This document shows, in pieces, positions 35,903 to 46,081 of a stretch of 64,000 bases of DNA. The position numbers and the translations under genes were made by a program. The stretch lies in contig DATJBS010000024.1 of assembly GCA_035515235.1 (NCBI GenBank), forward strand, positions 1 to 64,000, written 5' to 3'. Position 1 is the first letter of the stretch. Each line of letters begins with the position of its first letter. Below the pieces are notes generated by a model. It searched no databases, was not told where the DNA came from, and saw only the letters and a program-made list of their open reading frames with translations. The stretch comes from JAMLHH01 sp035515235 (GTDB lineage Bacteria > Bacteroidota > Bacteroidia > Chitinophagales > JADIYW01).

Positions 35903-36535
35903 ATGCCAAAAGTAAAAATACCACGTAAAAGTATAATAGTGGACATGACAGCCATGACGGATGTTGCGTTCCTATTACTTACTTTTTTCATTCTTACAGC
36001 AAAATTCCGTCCATCTGAAACTGTATTAGTAGATACTCCCTCTTCAAGAGCCACTGAACAAGTAGCAGAAGATATTATCATGATTACAGTAGACCAAGAC
36101 GGAGGTTCATTCTTAACGTTATATACAACGAGAAGAGTGGCGACATTAAATAGTTTGATTGAAAGATATGGCGAAAAGTATCCTTCTTTAAGAACTCTGG
36201 ATCAAAAGCAAATTAATAATTTTGGAAACATTGAGACCTTTGGTTATAATATCAATCAGCTTCCAGCATTATTAAAATTGAGTAAGGACGAATTAAAAGA
36301 AAAGGAATCTGAGAAAATGCCAGGAATCCCAATGGACTCTGTTGATGCTCAAATTGGAGATTGGGTCAATGCTGCAAGAGCCACAGGCTTGGACGCAGGA
36401 CTTGAGATTCCTATAGCAATCAAAGGAGATAAATCATCTAATGTCACTGCTGTTAAGGATATTATAGAAACTCTTAGAAAAAGAGAAATCTATAGATTTA
36501 ACCTCATCACTTCATTAGAAGGAAAAATTGATTAA
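35903..36535 (+). CDS. exbD: ExbD/TolR-family protein (first copy, extended)
   Basis: A 210-residue protein with one N-terminal membrane helix; the conserved proton-path aspartate is in VDMTAMTDVAFLLLTFFILT. The periplasmic part is longer than a classical ExbD (about 140 residues) and ends with the usual DIIETLRKREIYRFNLIT segment. It probably pairs with the following ExbD in a mixed or alternative motor complex with ExbB. It lies 19 bases downstream of exbB. Confidence 0.9.
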   Translation: MPKVKIPRKSIIVDMTAMTDVAFLLLTFFILTAKFRPSETVLVDTPSSRATEQVAEDIIMITVDQDGGSFLTLYTTRRVATLNSLIERYGEKYPSLRTLDQKQINNFGNIETFGYNINQLPALLKLSKDELKEKESEKMPGIPMDSVDAQIGDWVNAARATGLDAGLEIPIAIKGDKSSNVTAVKDIIETLRKREIYRFNLITSLEGKID

Positions 36536-36554
36536 TCTTAAAATCAAGATATAA

Positions 36555-37106
36555 ATGGCACAATTAGATACTTCCGGAGGAGGTGGACGTCATGAAAGTA
36601 AGCTGAAAGCCAAAAAAATGTCAACAAACGTTGACTTAACACCGATGGTGGACTTGGCATTTCTTTTGATTACTTTCTTCATGTTGACGACTACCATGTC
36701 AAAACCGGTAGCCATGCAGCTTGCAATGCCAAAACCTATAGAGGATTCTACAAAAGACAAAGGAGAAGATGTAAAAGCATCTCAAGTTTTGACCATCATC
36801 TTAGATAAAGACGATGTCATCTGGTACTACGAAGGTATTCCAGAAGAACTGACTCCAGCGACTTTAGAGAAAACAACTTATGCCCCTAATGGAATTAGAC
36901 AACTGATTTTGGATAAACAAGCAAAAGTCAATGCTCAATTTCAAGAACCCGACAAAACAATTTGTCTTATTAAAACTACGAATGACGCAGTGTATAAGAA
37001 CATAGTGGATGTGCTGGATGAAATGGACATTACTAAAACAAAGATTTTTGCTATTCAAAACATGTCTGAAGTTGAAACCCAGGCAGTAGCAGCTAAATGG
37101 CAATAA
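36555..37106 (+). CDS. exbD: ExbD/TolR-family protein (second copy)
   Basis: A 183-residue protein with a Gly-rich cytoplasmic start, then VDLTPMVDLAFLLITFFMLT, a membrane helix carrying the conserved aspartate. The periplasmic domain ends in YKNIVDVLDEMDITKTKIFAI, the usual ExbD C-terminal fold. It lies 19 bases after the first exbD and 43 bases before tonB. Two ExbD proteins per cluster are common in this phylum. Confidence 0.9.
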   Translation: MAQLDTSGGGGRHESKLKAKKMSTNVDLTPMVDLAFLLITFFMLTTTMSKPVAMQLAMPKPIEDSTKDKGEDVKASQVLTIILDKDDVIWYYEGIPEELTPATLEKTTYAPNGIRQLILDKQAKVNAQFQEPDKTICLIKTTNDAVYKNIVDVLDEMDITKTKIFAIQNMSEVETQAVAAKWQ

Positions 37107-37149
37107 ATACTAATCAGCAAGTTGAATACGTTATAAACAAAAAGAATAT

Positions 37150-37998
37150 ATGGACAAATATCCTGCATCAGTAACCATGGACGATCTGGTATTTGAAGGG
37201 CGAAATAAAGCATATGGCGCCTATCAACTACGTAAGATCAATCCTAAGTATGCAGCTATTGCTACAGTAATCTCTATTGTCTTATTTGTTTTGGCTGTCG
37301 TTTTTTCTAAAATAGAATTAAATGTCAGTGGAAAAGGAAAAGATGAAAAGAAAGTAATAGTTGAAACTACAACAGTGGAATTGCCTCCTGACGAAATACC
37401 AGTGGATCTTCCACCGCCACCACCGCCACCACCACCACCGCCACCACCAGAAGCTCCTCAAGTGAAATTCGTGGAAATGGTAGTGAAAAAGGACGAATTG
37501 GTAGCTGAGAAGAAAATCACTACGGTAGATGAGGCTAAAGATGAAACTAAAGCTATCAGTACTATAAATAAAGAAGGAGACGGAAATACTAAACCAAAAG
37601 TAGTAGAAGAAGCTCCTAAGAATTTCGGTACTGGACCTGCTGTTCCTGTTAAAGAAAAGGAAGACGTGGACGATCGTCAATACGAATTCTTTGAGATTTC
37701 AGAACAACCATCTTTCCCAGGTGGAGCAGAAGCCATGCAAGCTTATATCTACAAAAACATAAAATATCCTGAAGTAGCCATGGATAATGGTATCGAAGGA
37801 ACTGTTTCTATACAGTTTGTGGTAGATAAAGATGGAACGATTACTAATATCAAAGTAGTAAGAGATCCAGGTGGAGGATTAGGTAGAGAAGCAGAAAGAG
37901 TTGTGAAATCTATGCCTAAATGGAAACCAGGTAAGCAAAGAGAAACTCCAGTTAGAGTTAAAATGGTGATTCCTGTTAGATTCAAATTGAATAGATAA
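37150..37998 (+). CDS. tonB: TonB-family energy transducer
   Basis: A 282-residue protein with one membrane helix (about residues 38-57), a run of about 14 prolines (around residues 87-100) that spans the periplasm, an acidic/basic linker, and a C-terminal TonB domain from about residue 190 (PSFPGGAEAMQAYIYKNIKY, GTVSIQFVVDKDGTITN, MPKWKPGKQRETPVRVKMVI). It transmits proton-motive force to outer-membrane TonB-dependent transporters. The N-terminal MDDLVFEGRNKAYGAYQLRK is the Bacteroidota type. The CCA/CCG repeat encoding the proline run may vary in length between strains. Confidence 0.93.
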   Translation: MDKYPASVTMDDLVFEGRNKAYGAYQLRKINPKYAAIATVISIVLFVLAVVFSKIELNVSGKGKDEKKVIVETTTVELPPDEIPVDLPPPPPPPPPPPPPEAPQVKFVEMVVKKDELVAEKKITTVDEAKDETKAISTINKEGDGNTKPKVVEEAPKNFGTGPAVPVKEKEDVDDRQYEFFEISEQPSFPGGAEAMQAYIYKNIKYPEVAMDNGIEGTVSIQFVVDKDGTITNIKVVRDPGGGLGREAERVVKSMPKWKPGKQRETPVRVKMVIPVRFKLNR

Positions 37999-38019
37999 TT
38001 CTAATAAACATCAAAATAT

Positions 38020-38058
38020 AAAGAGGTGATTCATTTATTGAGTCACCTCTTTTGTTTT
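38020..38058 (+). terminator. Intrinsic terminator after tonB
   Basis: A perfect 10-bp stem AAAGAGGTGA / TCACCTCTTT with a 13-base loop is followed by TGTTTTT. It lies about 20 bases after the tonB stop and ends the exbB-exbD-exbD-tonB transcript. Confidence 0.88.
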
Positions 38059-38128
38059 TATAACCAAATATCTCTTAGCTTTTCATTCATATCACTTATC
38101 TTGTCAGCTACAGATATCAACTAGTAAC

Positions 38129-40276
38129 ATGAGAAAAATCCTATACCTAATCTTAACCATGAGTGTTCTTGCAAGCTGTGCAAGAGTGAATTATTTTAAA
38201 ACGAAAAAAATAGACCATACTGATAATTACTTTGGACATGAAGTAAAAGATGAGTATCAATGGCTAGAAGACGATCAATCTAAAGAGACTGAAGTATGGG
38301 TCAATAAAGAAAACAAAATCACTCAGAAGTATTTATCTAAAATTCAATTTAAAGATCAAATGAATACTCGTTTGACTGAATTGAATGATTACGAAAGAAT
38401 GTATGATTTTAGAAAAGCAGGTCTAAATTATATTTATCAAAAAAATACTGGACTTCAGAAGCAATCTGTTTTTATGATACGTCCTGCTTATGAACAAGAA
38501 GGAATAGAAGATGAAGTGTTAATTGACCCAAACTTAATTGACTCCACAGGAAAAACGCAAATCAAACTTCTAGAATACTTTAAAAACTTTGATTATATAG
38601 TAGCAGCTTTTAACCAATCTGGAAGCGACTGGTCTACTTTAAAAGTATATGATATTGCTAATAGAAAATTTTTATCTGATGAGTTAAAATGGGTAAAATG
38701 GACTACCATACAATGGTACAACCAAGGGTTTTATTATAGTAGATATGATGCTCCACCAGAAGGGAAGGAGTTGTCATCTGTAAATGACCAACAAAAGATA
38801 TATTTTCATAAAATTGGAGAACCTCAAGAGGAGGACATCTTAATTTTTGAAGATCCAAATGCTTCTAAATTGTATTATGAGCTTTTAGTTACTGATGATG
38901 AGAAGTACCAAATTCTTAATAAATATAATGGTACAGATGGTTACGAAACTCATTATAGAAGATTGACTAATACTAAACCTAAGAAAGGACAAGAATTCAA
39001 AGTCTTATATGAAGGGTATGATTCTAAAAATAAAGTGATTGGAAGTACAGGAGAGCACTTTTATGTGTTGTCTAATTATGAAGCTCCCAATAATAAACTT
39101 GTTGCAGTTGATATTAATCGCTCTATACCTGAAGCATGGGTGGAAATTATTTCAGAAAAAGACGCTCTACTAGAGGATGTAAAAATGGTTTCAGGGAAGT
39201 TTTTAGCACTTTATCTTAAAAATGCTCAATCAGAATTAGTGGAAATGAAATGGAATGGTACTGCTCGAGAAAATATTCTTTTGCCTGGATTAGGTACGGT
39301 CAAGATTGAATATGCAGATCCAGGAGATTCTGAATTTTTGTATTCTTACTCGTCATTTACTCAGCCTTATATCTGCTATAGTGGAGATGTCAACTCCAGA
39401 GATTTTAAAATCCTTGCTGAACCTACCATTAATTTTGATGCTTCTTTATATGACACCGATCAAGTTTGGTATACATCAAAAGACGGAACTAAAATATCTA
39501 TGTTTATTTTGAAGAAAAAAGGTTTGGTAATGGATGGTACTAATCCAGCATATTTATACGGCTACGGAGGATTTAGTGTCAACTTGACTCCAAGATTCAG
39601 TTCATCATATATTGCATTATTAGAACAAGGAGTAGTGATTGCAATTCCTAACTTAAGAGGTGGTGCCGAGTTTGGAGAAGATTGGCATCGTGCAGGAATG
39701 AAGATGAACAAGCAAAATGTATTTGATGACTTCATCGCTGCAGCTGAATATTTGATTAAAGAGAAATATACTTCTTCAGAAAAATTAGCAATTGCTGGCG
39801 GTTCAAATGGTGGACTTCTTGTAGGTGCAGTGATGACTCAAAGACCAGAATTGGCACAAGTAGCTTTTCCCGCTGTAGGTGTAATGGATATGTTGAAATT
39901 CCAAAAGTTTACTGTCGGTTGGGGATGGGTTCCAGAGTATGGATCTAGCGAAGAAAGCGAAGAGATGTTTAAATATCTTTTAGGTTATTCTCCTTATCAC
40001 AATCTCGAAAAGAAAGTAAAGTACCCGGCTACTTTGATTACTACTGCAGATCATGACGATAGAGTAGTTCCCGCACATTCTTATAAGTTTGCTGCTAGAT
40101 TACAAGAAAAAGGTAAAAAGAAAAATCCTTTATTGATACAGATTTTTAAAGATTCAGGTCATGGAGCAGGTAAGCCTATTAATAAGAGAATAGAAGAAAC
40201 TGCCGAAGCTTGGTCTTTTTTCTTGAAAAATGTTGGTGTAAAAACTCTTGTGCTTCCTAAAAATGAACAAGAGTAA
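38129..40276 (+). CDS. Prolyl oligopeptidase family (S9A) lipoprotein serine peptidase
   Basis: A 715-residue protein with a lipoprotein signal peptide (lipobox LASC at about residue 17). It has an N-terminal seven-bladed propeller region and a C-terminal alpha/beta hydrolase domain. The catalytic triad is visible: Ser559 in GGSNGGLL, Asp643/644 in DHDDRVVP, and His678 in DSGHGAGK. The family cleaves after proline in short peptides. It is likely periplasmic or surface-anchored. It begins a run of forward-strand genes and is separated from tonB by a terminator. Confidence 0.93.
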   Translation: MRKILYLILTMSVLASCARVNYFKTKKIDHTDNYFGHEVKDEYQWLEDDQSKETEVWVNKENKITQKYLSKIQFKDQMNTRLTELNDYERMYDFRKAGLNYIYQKNTGLQKQSVFMIRPAYEQEGIEDEVLIDPNLIDSTGKTQIKLLEYFKNFDYIVAAFNQSGSDWSTLKVYDIANRKFLSDELKWVKWTTIQWYNQGFYYSRYDAPPEGKELSSVNDQQKIYFHKIGEPQEEDILIFEDPNASKLYYELLVTDDEKYQILNKYNGTDGYETHYRRLTNTKPKKGQEFKVLYEGYDSKNKVIGSTGEHFYVLSNYEAPNNKLVAVDINRSIPEAWVEIISEKDALLEDVKMVSGKFLALYLKNAQSELVEMKWNGTARENILLPGLGTVKIEYADPGDSEFLYSYSSFTQPYICYSGDVNSRDFKILAEPTINFDASLYDTDQVWYTSKDGTKISMFILKKKGLVMDGTNPAYLYGYGGFSVNLTPRFSSSYIALLEQGVVIAIPNLRGGAEFGEDWHRAGMKMNKQNVFDDFIAAAEYLIKEKYTSSEKLAIAGGSNGGLLVGAVMTQRPELAQVAFPAVGVMDMLKFQKFTVGWGWVPEYGSSEESEEMFKYLLGYSPYHNLEKKVKYPATLITTADHDDRVVPAHSYKFAARLQEKGKKKNPLLIQIFKDSGHGAGKPINKRIEETAEAWSFFLKNVGVKTLVLPKNEQE

Positions 40277-40288
40277 TCTTCTTCTCCA

Positions 40289-41230
40289 ATGAAGACTAAT
40301 AAAGAAATATACAGACAATTGACTTTGTCACATTCTATTCCATTATATCTACAAGCAGAATGGTTGGATATCGTCTGTGTGAACGGCATGGATTGGGATG
40401 TTGTATTTTCTTACGATGCAAAAAATAATATCCAAGGTTTTTGGCCTTATGTATTCAAACAACAACTCTTCTGGAAGAAAATAACTATGCCTTCATTTAC
40501 ACCTTATATGGGTCCGAGATTACTCTATCCAAAAAATTTGAAGGAATATGAACGCATTAGTTTTGAAAATAAGGTGCTAAAGGAATTGTATGAAAAAGTG
40601 CCTACATTCTCAGAAATAAAATTCAAATGGTCGAGAGATTATTGTAATTGGTTAGCATTTTATTGGAAAGGGTTCAAACAACAAACTTCCTATACCTATC
40701 TTATTCAGGATACTTCAGATACAGATTTTATATTTAATCAGTTTAAAAAGAGCATTCAAAGGCAAATAAGGAAGGCTTCTGGGAATTTGCAGATAAGAGT
40801 AGCAGAAAGTACAGAGGATGTGATAAGAATGCTCGAAATGAGCTTAGCAGCATCTTCAAAACATTTAGTCGATAAAGAAATTTTAAAAAAGTTGCATCAA
40901 TTTGCACACTCTAAAAGACAGTCTTGTATTTTGGAAGCAGTTGATTCAAATGAGAAAGTTATAGGTGCTATCTATTTAATTTGGGATCAACAAGAAATGC
41001 TGTATTTGTATGGTGGTTATGATGACCAAATGAATGATAGTGGCGCAATGCCTCTGTTATTTTGGAATGCTTTACAAAAAGCTCACGAACTTGAATTGTC
41101 TTTCAATTATGAAGGAAGTATGCTAGAAGGAGTGGAACGATTCTTTAGAAGTTTTGGAGCAATACAAACACCAGTTTTTACATTAGAGAAAACATCTTTT
41201 CCTTATCAATATATAGATGTTTTGAGATGA
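40289..41230 (+). CDS. GNAT/FemAB-like acyltransferase
   Basis: A 313-residue soluble protein with two GNAT-like halves. The second half shows SIQRQIRKASGN, CILEAVDSNEKVIGAIYLIW and EGSMLEGVERFFRSFGA, a pattern typical of FemAB-type or Acetyltransf_6 proteins that transfer amino acids or acyl groups to cell-wall or polysaccharide precursors. It overlaps the following glycosyltransferase by 4 bases (ATGA), so a joint role in envelope glycan assembly is likely. The substrate cannot be deduced. Confidence 0.75.
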   Translation: MKTNKEIYRQLTLSHSIPLYLQAEWLDIVCVNGMDWDVVFSYDAKNNIQGFWPYVFKQQLFWKKITMPSFTPYMGPRLLYPKNLKEYERISFENKVLKELYEKVPTFSEIKFKWSRDYCNWLAFYWKGFKQQTSYTYLIQDTSDTDFIFNQFKKSIQRQIRKASGNLQIRVAESTEDVIRMLEMSLAASSKHLVDKEILKKLHQFAHSKRQSCILEAVDSNEKVIGAIYLIWDQQEMLYLYGGYDDQMNDSGAMPLLFWNALQKAHELELSFNYEGSMLEGVERFFRSFGAIQTPVFTLEKTSFPYQYIDVLR

Positions 41231-42480
41231 AAATTTTAATGCTTTCTACTTATGATTTGAATGGAGGGGCTGCTATCGCTACTTCAAGATTAATGCAAGC
41301 ACTCAACAAATACGGTCATGAAGTCAAAATGCTTGTTGCTAATAAAACTTCAAATAATACTATTGTATTTCAAGCATCTACAATTTTTAATAACAAAGCA
41401 CAAAAGATCAATCTGGCTTTAGAAAAAGGGTTATTTTTATTGCATGAGAAAAATAATGAAGTCAGATATCAATTTTCTACAGCGGTCATAGGTTTTAATA
41501 TTCGCCAAAACGCACTTTTGAAGTGGGCGGATGTGATTCATCTTCATTGGACATTACAAGGATTTTTATCTATTAGAGAAATGGCATATTTGCAAACATT
41601 AGGAAAACCTGTTGTTTGGACACTTCATGATATGTGGGCTTTTACTGGAGGATGTCATTATTCAGGAGACTGTGATCACTTCAAAAGAGAATGTGGAAAT
41701 TGTCCGTATTTAAAGCATCCATCTTCAAATGATTTAAGTCATAAAATTTATCAAAAAAAGAAAAATTATTACAAAAACTATCACTTTGTTACTTGTAGTC
41801 AATGGTTAGGAGAAGTAGCAAAAACTTCCACTTTATTGAAAGGTTTTGGAGTTGAATCTATCGCTAATCCGATAGATACAAATGTATTTAAGCCTGCGGA
41901 AAATAAAAATGATTTAAAGCTTCAATTGAAATTGGATCCGAATAAAAGCTATGTATTATTTGGAGCAAGTAGTTTAAAGGATAAAAGAAAAGGGCTACAT
42001 TATTTTTTGGAAGCCATGAAATTATACCAGCAAAAAACTACTGATTTACCTACAATAATTTTATATGGATCTCAAAATCACGATGTAAATATTGAAGGAT
42101 TTGAAATTATACATGCTGGATTTTTAAATGAAAGTGAATTGATTGCTTATTATCAAGTAAGTGATATTTATGTGATTACTTCTTTAGAAGATAATTTGCC
42201 TAATACCGTAATGGAAGCTATAGCTTGTGGACTTCCTGTTTTGAGTTTTGATACTGGAGGTATTCCTCAAATGGTGCAACATTTAGAATCTGGATATATT
42301 GCTAAGTATAAATCTGTCGAAGATATTTGTGAAGGGCTAGATGTATTATTAAATTCTAGTGATCTGTATCAAATGAGTCAAAATGCTAGAAATTACTGTT
42401 TAGATCATTTCACTGAAGAAATAATTTCTCAAAAATATACTGAAACCTATAATCGATTACTTAATCGCTTCGACAAATAG
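41227..42480 (+). CDS. Glycosyltransferase family 4 protein
   Basis: A 417-residue GT-B protein. The N-terminal acceptor domain begins MKILMLSTYDLNGGAAIATS, and WTLHDMWAFTGGCHYSGDC is a motif often seen in Bacteroidota glycan GT4 enzymes. The C-terminal nucleotide-sugar domain contains YVLFGASSLKDKRKGLHYFL and TSLEDNLPNTVMEAIACGLPVL, including the EX7E-type pair. It probably adds a sugar to an exopolysaccharide, O-antigen or glycolipid. It is coupled to the FemAB-like gene and its end overlaps the convergent methyltransferase gene by 24 bases. Confidence 0.88.
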   Translation: MKILMLSTYDLNGGAAIATSRLMQALNKYGHEVKMLVANKTSNNTIVFQASTIFNNKAQKINLALEKGLFLLHEKNNEVRYQFSTAVIGFNIRQNALLKWADVIHLHWTLQGFLSIREMAYLQTLGKPVVWTLHDMWAFTGGCHYSGDCDHFKRECGNCPYLKHPSSNDLSHKIYQKKKNYYKNYHFVTCSQWLGEVAKTSTLLKGFGVESIANPIDTNVFKPAENKNDLKLQLKLDPNKSYVLFGASSLKDKRKGLHYFLEAMKLYQQKTTDLPTIILYGSQNHDVNIEGFEIIHAGFLNESELIAYYQVSDIYVITSLEDNLPNTVMEAIACGLPVLSFDTGGIPQMVQHLESGYIAKYKSVEDICEGLDVLLNSSDLYQMSQNARNYCLDHFTEEIISQKYTETYNRLLNRFDK

Positions 42481-43308
42481 AGAGTCCGGTTTAAATACTT
42501 TCCCCTCTTTTCCATCTAATTGATAGCTATTCCAATTCGGAATTCTGCTATTAAAAGCATCTGTGATTTTTACATTTTTAAAGCCTTGTTCTTCTAATAT
42601 TTTTTTGATGGAGTAATGGTCATACATCCATTGATGAATTTCCCCTGAAGTCCTAAAAGAGCCAATTTTATAAGAGATTTTTGATTGCCCCCATAGAAGT
42701 ATGTTTAATACAACTTTGTCTCTAAAAGTCTCTTTGATGAGTCTGAACTTTGATTTAAAACTAAGATGAAGAAACTTTTTAACTTTATAAATGAGTGTTT
42801 TTTTGCTTTGTTGACCTACTTCCAAAATATGGGCTGCTTCAAAACCCACTCTTTCTTTTATGAAATCTATGTTTTTATTGGCTTGTTGATTTAAAAGATA
42901 CGTTTTCATTTGCCCGCCTGACTGGTTTCTAACCATTTGATCCAGGAGTTCTAGTTTCATCCAATGATACTTAGAGATGTTAGATGGAGTTTCATCTACT
43001 GCAACTTCCTGGAGCGCTTCTAGATATAATTTAGCAATATTTTCTAAGTCAGGTAAAGCAATTCTTATAATTCCGTTCGGTTGTAATATCCGATAACAAT
43101 CTTTTATAAATCCTGCAACTTGAGTATAAGGAATGTGCTCAATTACATGAGAATGATATACCACCTCATAGGTCATATCTTTGAAAGGAATGCCTTTAGT
43201 GATGTCATATTCGATCACATTCTTGCTATGAGAGACAATATCTATATTGTTCCAATCTGGATGAAATCGATCTCCGCAACCTATATTTAAGTAGGGTAGT
43301 TTAGACAT
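42457..43308 (-). CDS. SAM-dependent methyltransferase, class I
   Basis: A 283-residue protein with the start NIGCGDRFHPDWNNIDI (SAM-binding motif I), followed by VVYHSHVIEHI and YRILQPNGIIRIALPDL, the layout of Methyltransf_11-type enzymes. The C-terminal half is helical and specific to this protein. Its substrate is probably a glycan or lipid precursor, from the neighbouring GT4 and acyltransferase genes. It overlaps the start region of the YfhO-like gene end by 8 bases, so the two reverse-strand genes are co-transcribed. Confidence 0.8.
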   Translation of the reverse strand: MSKLPYLNIGCGDRFHPDWNNIDIVSHSKNVIEYDITKGIPFKDMTYEVVYHSHVIEHIPYTQVAGFIKDCYRILQPNGIIRIALPDLENIAKLYLEALQEVAVDETPSNISKYHWMKLELLDQMVRNQSGGQMKTYLLNQQANKNIDFIKERVGFEAAHILEVGQQSKKTLIYKVKKFLHLSFKSKFRLIKETFRDKVVLNILLWGQSKISYKIGSFRTSGEIHQWMYDHYSIKKILEEQGFKNVKITDAFNSRIPNWNSYQLDGKEGKVFKPDSLFVEAIK

Positions 43309-45871
43309 TATTTTGAGAGGTTTTTTCTTTTATTTTTTGGATAAATGTTAAAACAATTATTCCAATTCCAAGTAGAACAATTACAATTGAACTAGCATAA
43401 TCTAATTTATTCGCTAATTGTAAAGTTGGCGTATCAAATTTGAAAACGATTTCATGGTTCCCTGCGGGTAACGACAAGCCTCTTAATACATAATTGACTT
43501 CATCTTGCTCTACGGCTTGATTGTCAATATATGCTGTCCAGCCTTTGCCACTATTGTAATATACTTCTGAGAATACTGCATAAGATGGGACAGAAGATTG
43601 ATAGCGATATATCATTACATCATTATCCGCTTTGAATAAATCTATAGTTGCTGCTGAATCAAATGGAAGCGTTTGGCTTTGAGTAATGGTGGCATTAGGT
43701 TTTTCAAGTAAAGCTGTTTTAGATAAATCTTCTTTCATCAAATTGTCAAAGACTTCTACTGATCCATTGAGCACTTTTATATCATTTACTAACCATGCAT
43801 TACCGTAAGCAAATTCGTTTTTAAATACTCCGGTAGTTTCAGGAGAAGTAATAACATATTTTGTATTCAGCATATTTAAAACTTGTGCGCCAGATACATT
43901 TCCATTGGAAAGCTGTTGGATATTATCATTGATTTGATAAGAAATAATATCCTGGTATCTTTTCAGTTTTACGGAGTGGTAACCACCAATATTTTTATGG
44001 AAATAGGAAGGTTTAGCTTCACTAAATGAATTGACTGTGAGGTCTAATACTCTATAATCACTAGTGTCTTGTAATATAAAGCTGTCTGCAGCACTTGGTC
44101 TAAAGTTAGATTTAGATGCAATCTCATCAGTAAATGAATCGTAATTCACATATCTTTTGTCTACCCCTACGATGTCAAATAAAATGAGAATAATGATTCC
44201 GGTTAGCATGATTTCTCCAGAAAGTTTTCTCTTTAAGAAAGTAGCAACTAAGCCTGCAGTTAATACTATAAAAACTGTAGAACGTAGAGCATCCATTCTC
44301 ATCATGGACTTTCTTTCACTCAATAATCCTCCATAAATAGCATCGCTCATTTGTGAATTGTTCTGAGTCATTTGCAATAGTTGAACTTTCAAATTACCAT
44401 CTACCGATTCTGAAACGAATGAGAAGATAGATGGTCCTAGTAAAGTCAACACTACCATAAAACCAATAAACCCGATAGATGCTTTATAAAAATGATTCCA
44501 ATAAACTTCTCTGTTTTGACGATCGCCATAAATTTGTTGAAGCGTCAATGCCGCGGTAATAGCTACAATAATTGTCGTGAGGTAAAACACCATGGAAGGC
44601 GTTCTGAATTTATTGAAGTAAGGTAGGTAATTGAAGAGAAATTTGTAAAAAATACTAAAGTTGTTTCCCCAAGCTATAAAAAGAGTCACGAAGAATGCAG
44701 TAAGTAGCCACCATCTTTTATTGTCTCTTATGATGAAAAAACCTAGGAACATTAGATAGATAAGAATAGCTCCGATATAAGTAGTTCCTGCAACAAAAGG
44801 CTGATTTCCCCAATAGGTCGGTAGTTGATTCGCTACTTGGATGGCATTACTTGCAGGCACACCATTTTGAATCAATGCTTTTGCAATCTCGTTGTTATCA
44901 TCGACTTTTTTGATGACTGCTGGTCCACCACTAAAATTTGGTATCAGTAAGGTAAAAGATTCTAAAATGCCATAGCTCCAAGACGTGGCATATTCATACC
45001 CAACGCCATCTGAAGCCACTTGATTAGGGCTTTTAGCAATTTCTACTTCACTAGGTCCGCCCCTTTGAGTTTCTTCGCTATATTCTTTTGTAGTGAGTAA
45101 CTGCGATGAATTGTTGATTGCTCCTAAACCGAGGCCTAAAATCAATACTATCAAAGAAATTAAGATATGCTTGTAATCTTTATTTTTAATGGTTTCAAAG
45201 AGTTTGAATATTGCCCAAATACCTACCAAAAATCCCATGAAGTAAGTAATCTGTACGTGATTAAGTCTAATCTGAAAAGATATAGAAAGAGCTATAATGA
45301 ACAGAGCTAATAAATACTTTTTCTTTTCGAATAACAACCAAATTCCTGCTAATGTCATTGGTACTAAAGACATGACAAGCACTTTATTATTATGACCCGC
45401 GTATAAGCTGATCACTGTAAAATTACTCAAGATAATTCCTGTACTTGCAATGATATTGATTAGTGGACTTACACCTATCACATAAAATAATAATGAAGAA
45501 CAAAGCACAGCAATAATTCCAGTAGCAATGTATGTATTAAGCGTATTGAAAAGATGATCAAATATCCATGAGGAAATATTGTGATGAGACTTCCAAATTT
45601 GAAAAGAGGGCATTCCCGAAAACATATTGGTGGCCCAATTTGCATATTCGCCAGTAGCTTTAAAATGCTCTTCTAAATTATGAGACATTATAATTCCTTG
45701 TAAATAATCATGAGCAGATAAAGAATTTCCACTTAATGCAGGAAGGTAGAACGTAATAGAAAAGAATATTAATATTAAAACACCTATTAAATACATCCAT
45801 TTAGAGTTCAAAAATGATTTGGAAGTACTTTCTTCTACTATATTATTTGTTGTTTTTTTAAATTTTGACAT
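43301..45871 (-). CDS. YfhO-family multi-spanning membrane protein
   Basis: An 856-residue protein with about 12-14 membrane helices and a C-terminal soluble domain (about residues 580-810), with a last helix near 825-845 (ASSIVIVLLGIGIIVLTFI). The start, ILIFFSITFYLPALSGNSLSAHD, and the loop GMPSFQIW are features of YfhO-like Bacteroidota proteins related to GT-C membrane glycosyltransferases. In Gram-positive relatives YfhO is linked to lipoteichoic acid or wall glycosylation; the role here is inferred. It is the first gene of the YfhO-methyltransferase pair. Confidence 0.82.
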   Translation of the reverse strand: MSKFKKTTNNIVEESTSKSFLNSKWMYLIGVLILIFFSITFYLPALSGNSLSAHDYLQGIIMSHNLEEHFKATGEYANWATNMFSGMPSFQIWKSHHNISSWIFDHLFNTLNTYIATGIIAVLCSSLLFYVIGVSPLINIIASTGIILSNFTVISLYAGHNNKVLVMSLVPMTLAGIWLLFEKKKYLLALFIIALSISFQIRLNHVQITYFMGFLVGIWAIFKLFETIKNKDYKHILISLIVLILGLGLGAINNSSQLLTTKEYSEETQRGGPSEVEIAKSPNQVASDGVGYEYATSWSYGILESFTLLIPNFSGGPAVIKKVDDNNEIAKALIQNGVPASNAIQVANQLPTYWGNQPFVAGTTYIGAILIYLMFLGFFIIRDNKRWWLLTAFFVTLFIAWGNNFSIFYKFLFNYLPYFNKFRTPSMVFYLTTIIVAITAALTLQQIYGDRQNREVYWNHFYKASIGFIGFMVVLTLLGPSIFSFVSESVDGNLKVQLLQMTQNNSQMSDAIYGGLLSERKSMMRMDALRSTVFIVLTAGLVATFLKRKLSGEIMLTGIIILILFDIVGVDKRYVNYDSFTDEIASKSNFRPSAADSFILQDTSDYRVLDLTVNSFSEAKPSYFHKNIGGYHSVKLKRYQDIISYQINDNIQQLSNGNVSGAQVLNMLNTKYVITSPETTGVFKNEFAYGNAWLVNDIKVLNGSVEVFDNLMKEDLSKTALLEKPNATITQSQTLPFDSAATIDLFKADNDVMIYRYQSSVPSYAVFSEVYYNSGKGWTAYIDNQAVEQDEVNYVLRGLSLPAGNHEIVFKFDTPTLQLANKLDYASSIVIVLLGIGIIVLTFIQKIKEKTSQNNV

Positions 45872-46081
45872 TTTTCAAAAATTCGATGCGATAAAAATAA
45901 TTTATTCTTCATTAAAGTCCTCATTCTAAGGAGTAATAGTTTTTTCGATAGCTTGTAACTCAGTAATAAAGAATTTCTAGTATAAAAAACTTTTTAAAAG
46001 ATATAGAAAGCATTTTCGATTATGGCTATTTTTTAGTTGTATTTTGTCAGCAAGATAATTTTAATTTTTTTTGTTGCTGAA

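Noticed and set aside
37318..37680. Reverse-strand open frame rich in Trp and Arg opposite tonB
   Set aside because: It is the shadow of the proline-rich CCN repeat; its composition is not that of a real protein.
46037..46081. Upstream TTG start adding a hydrophobic N terminus to the hypothetical glycan gene
   Set aside because: The ATG at 46082 starts a normal soluble N terminus, and the extension overlaps a probable promoter region.
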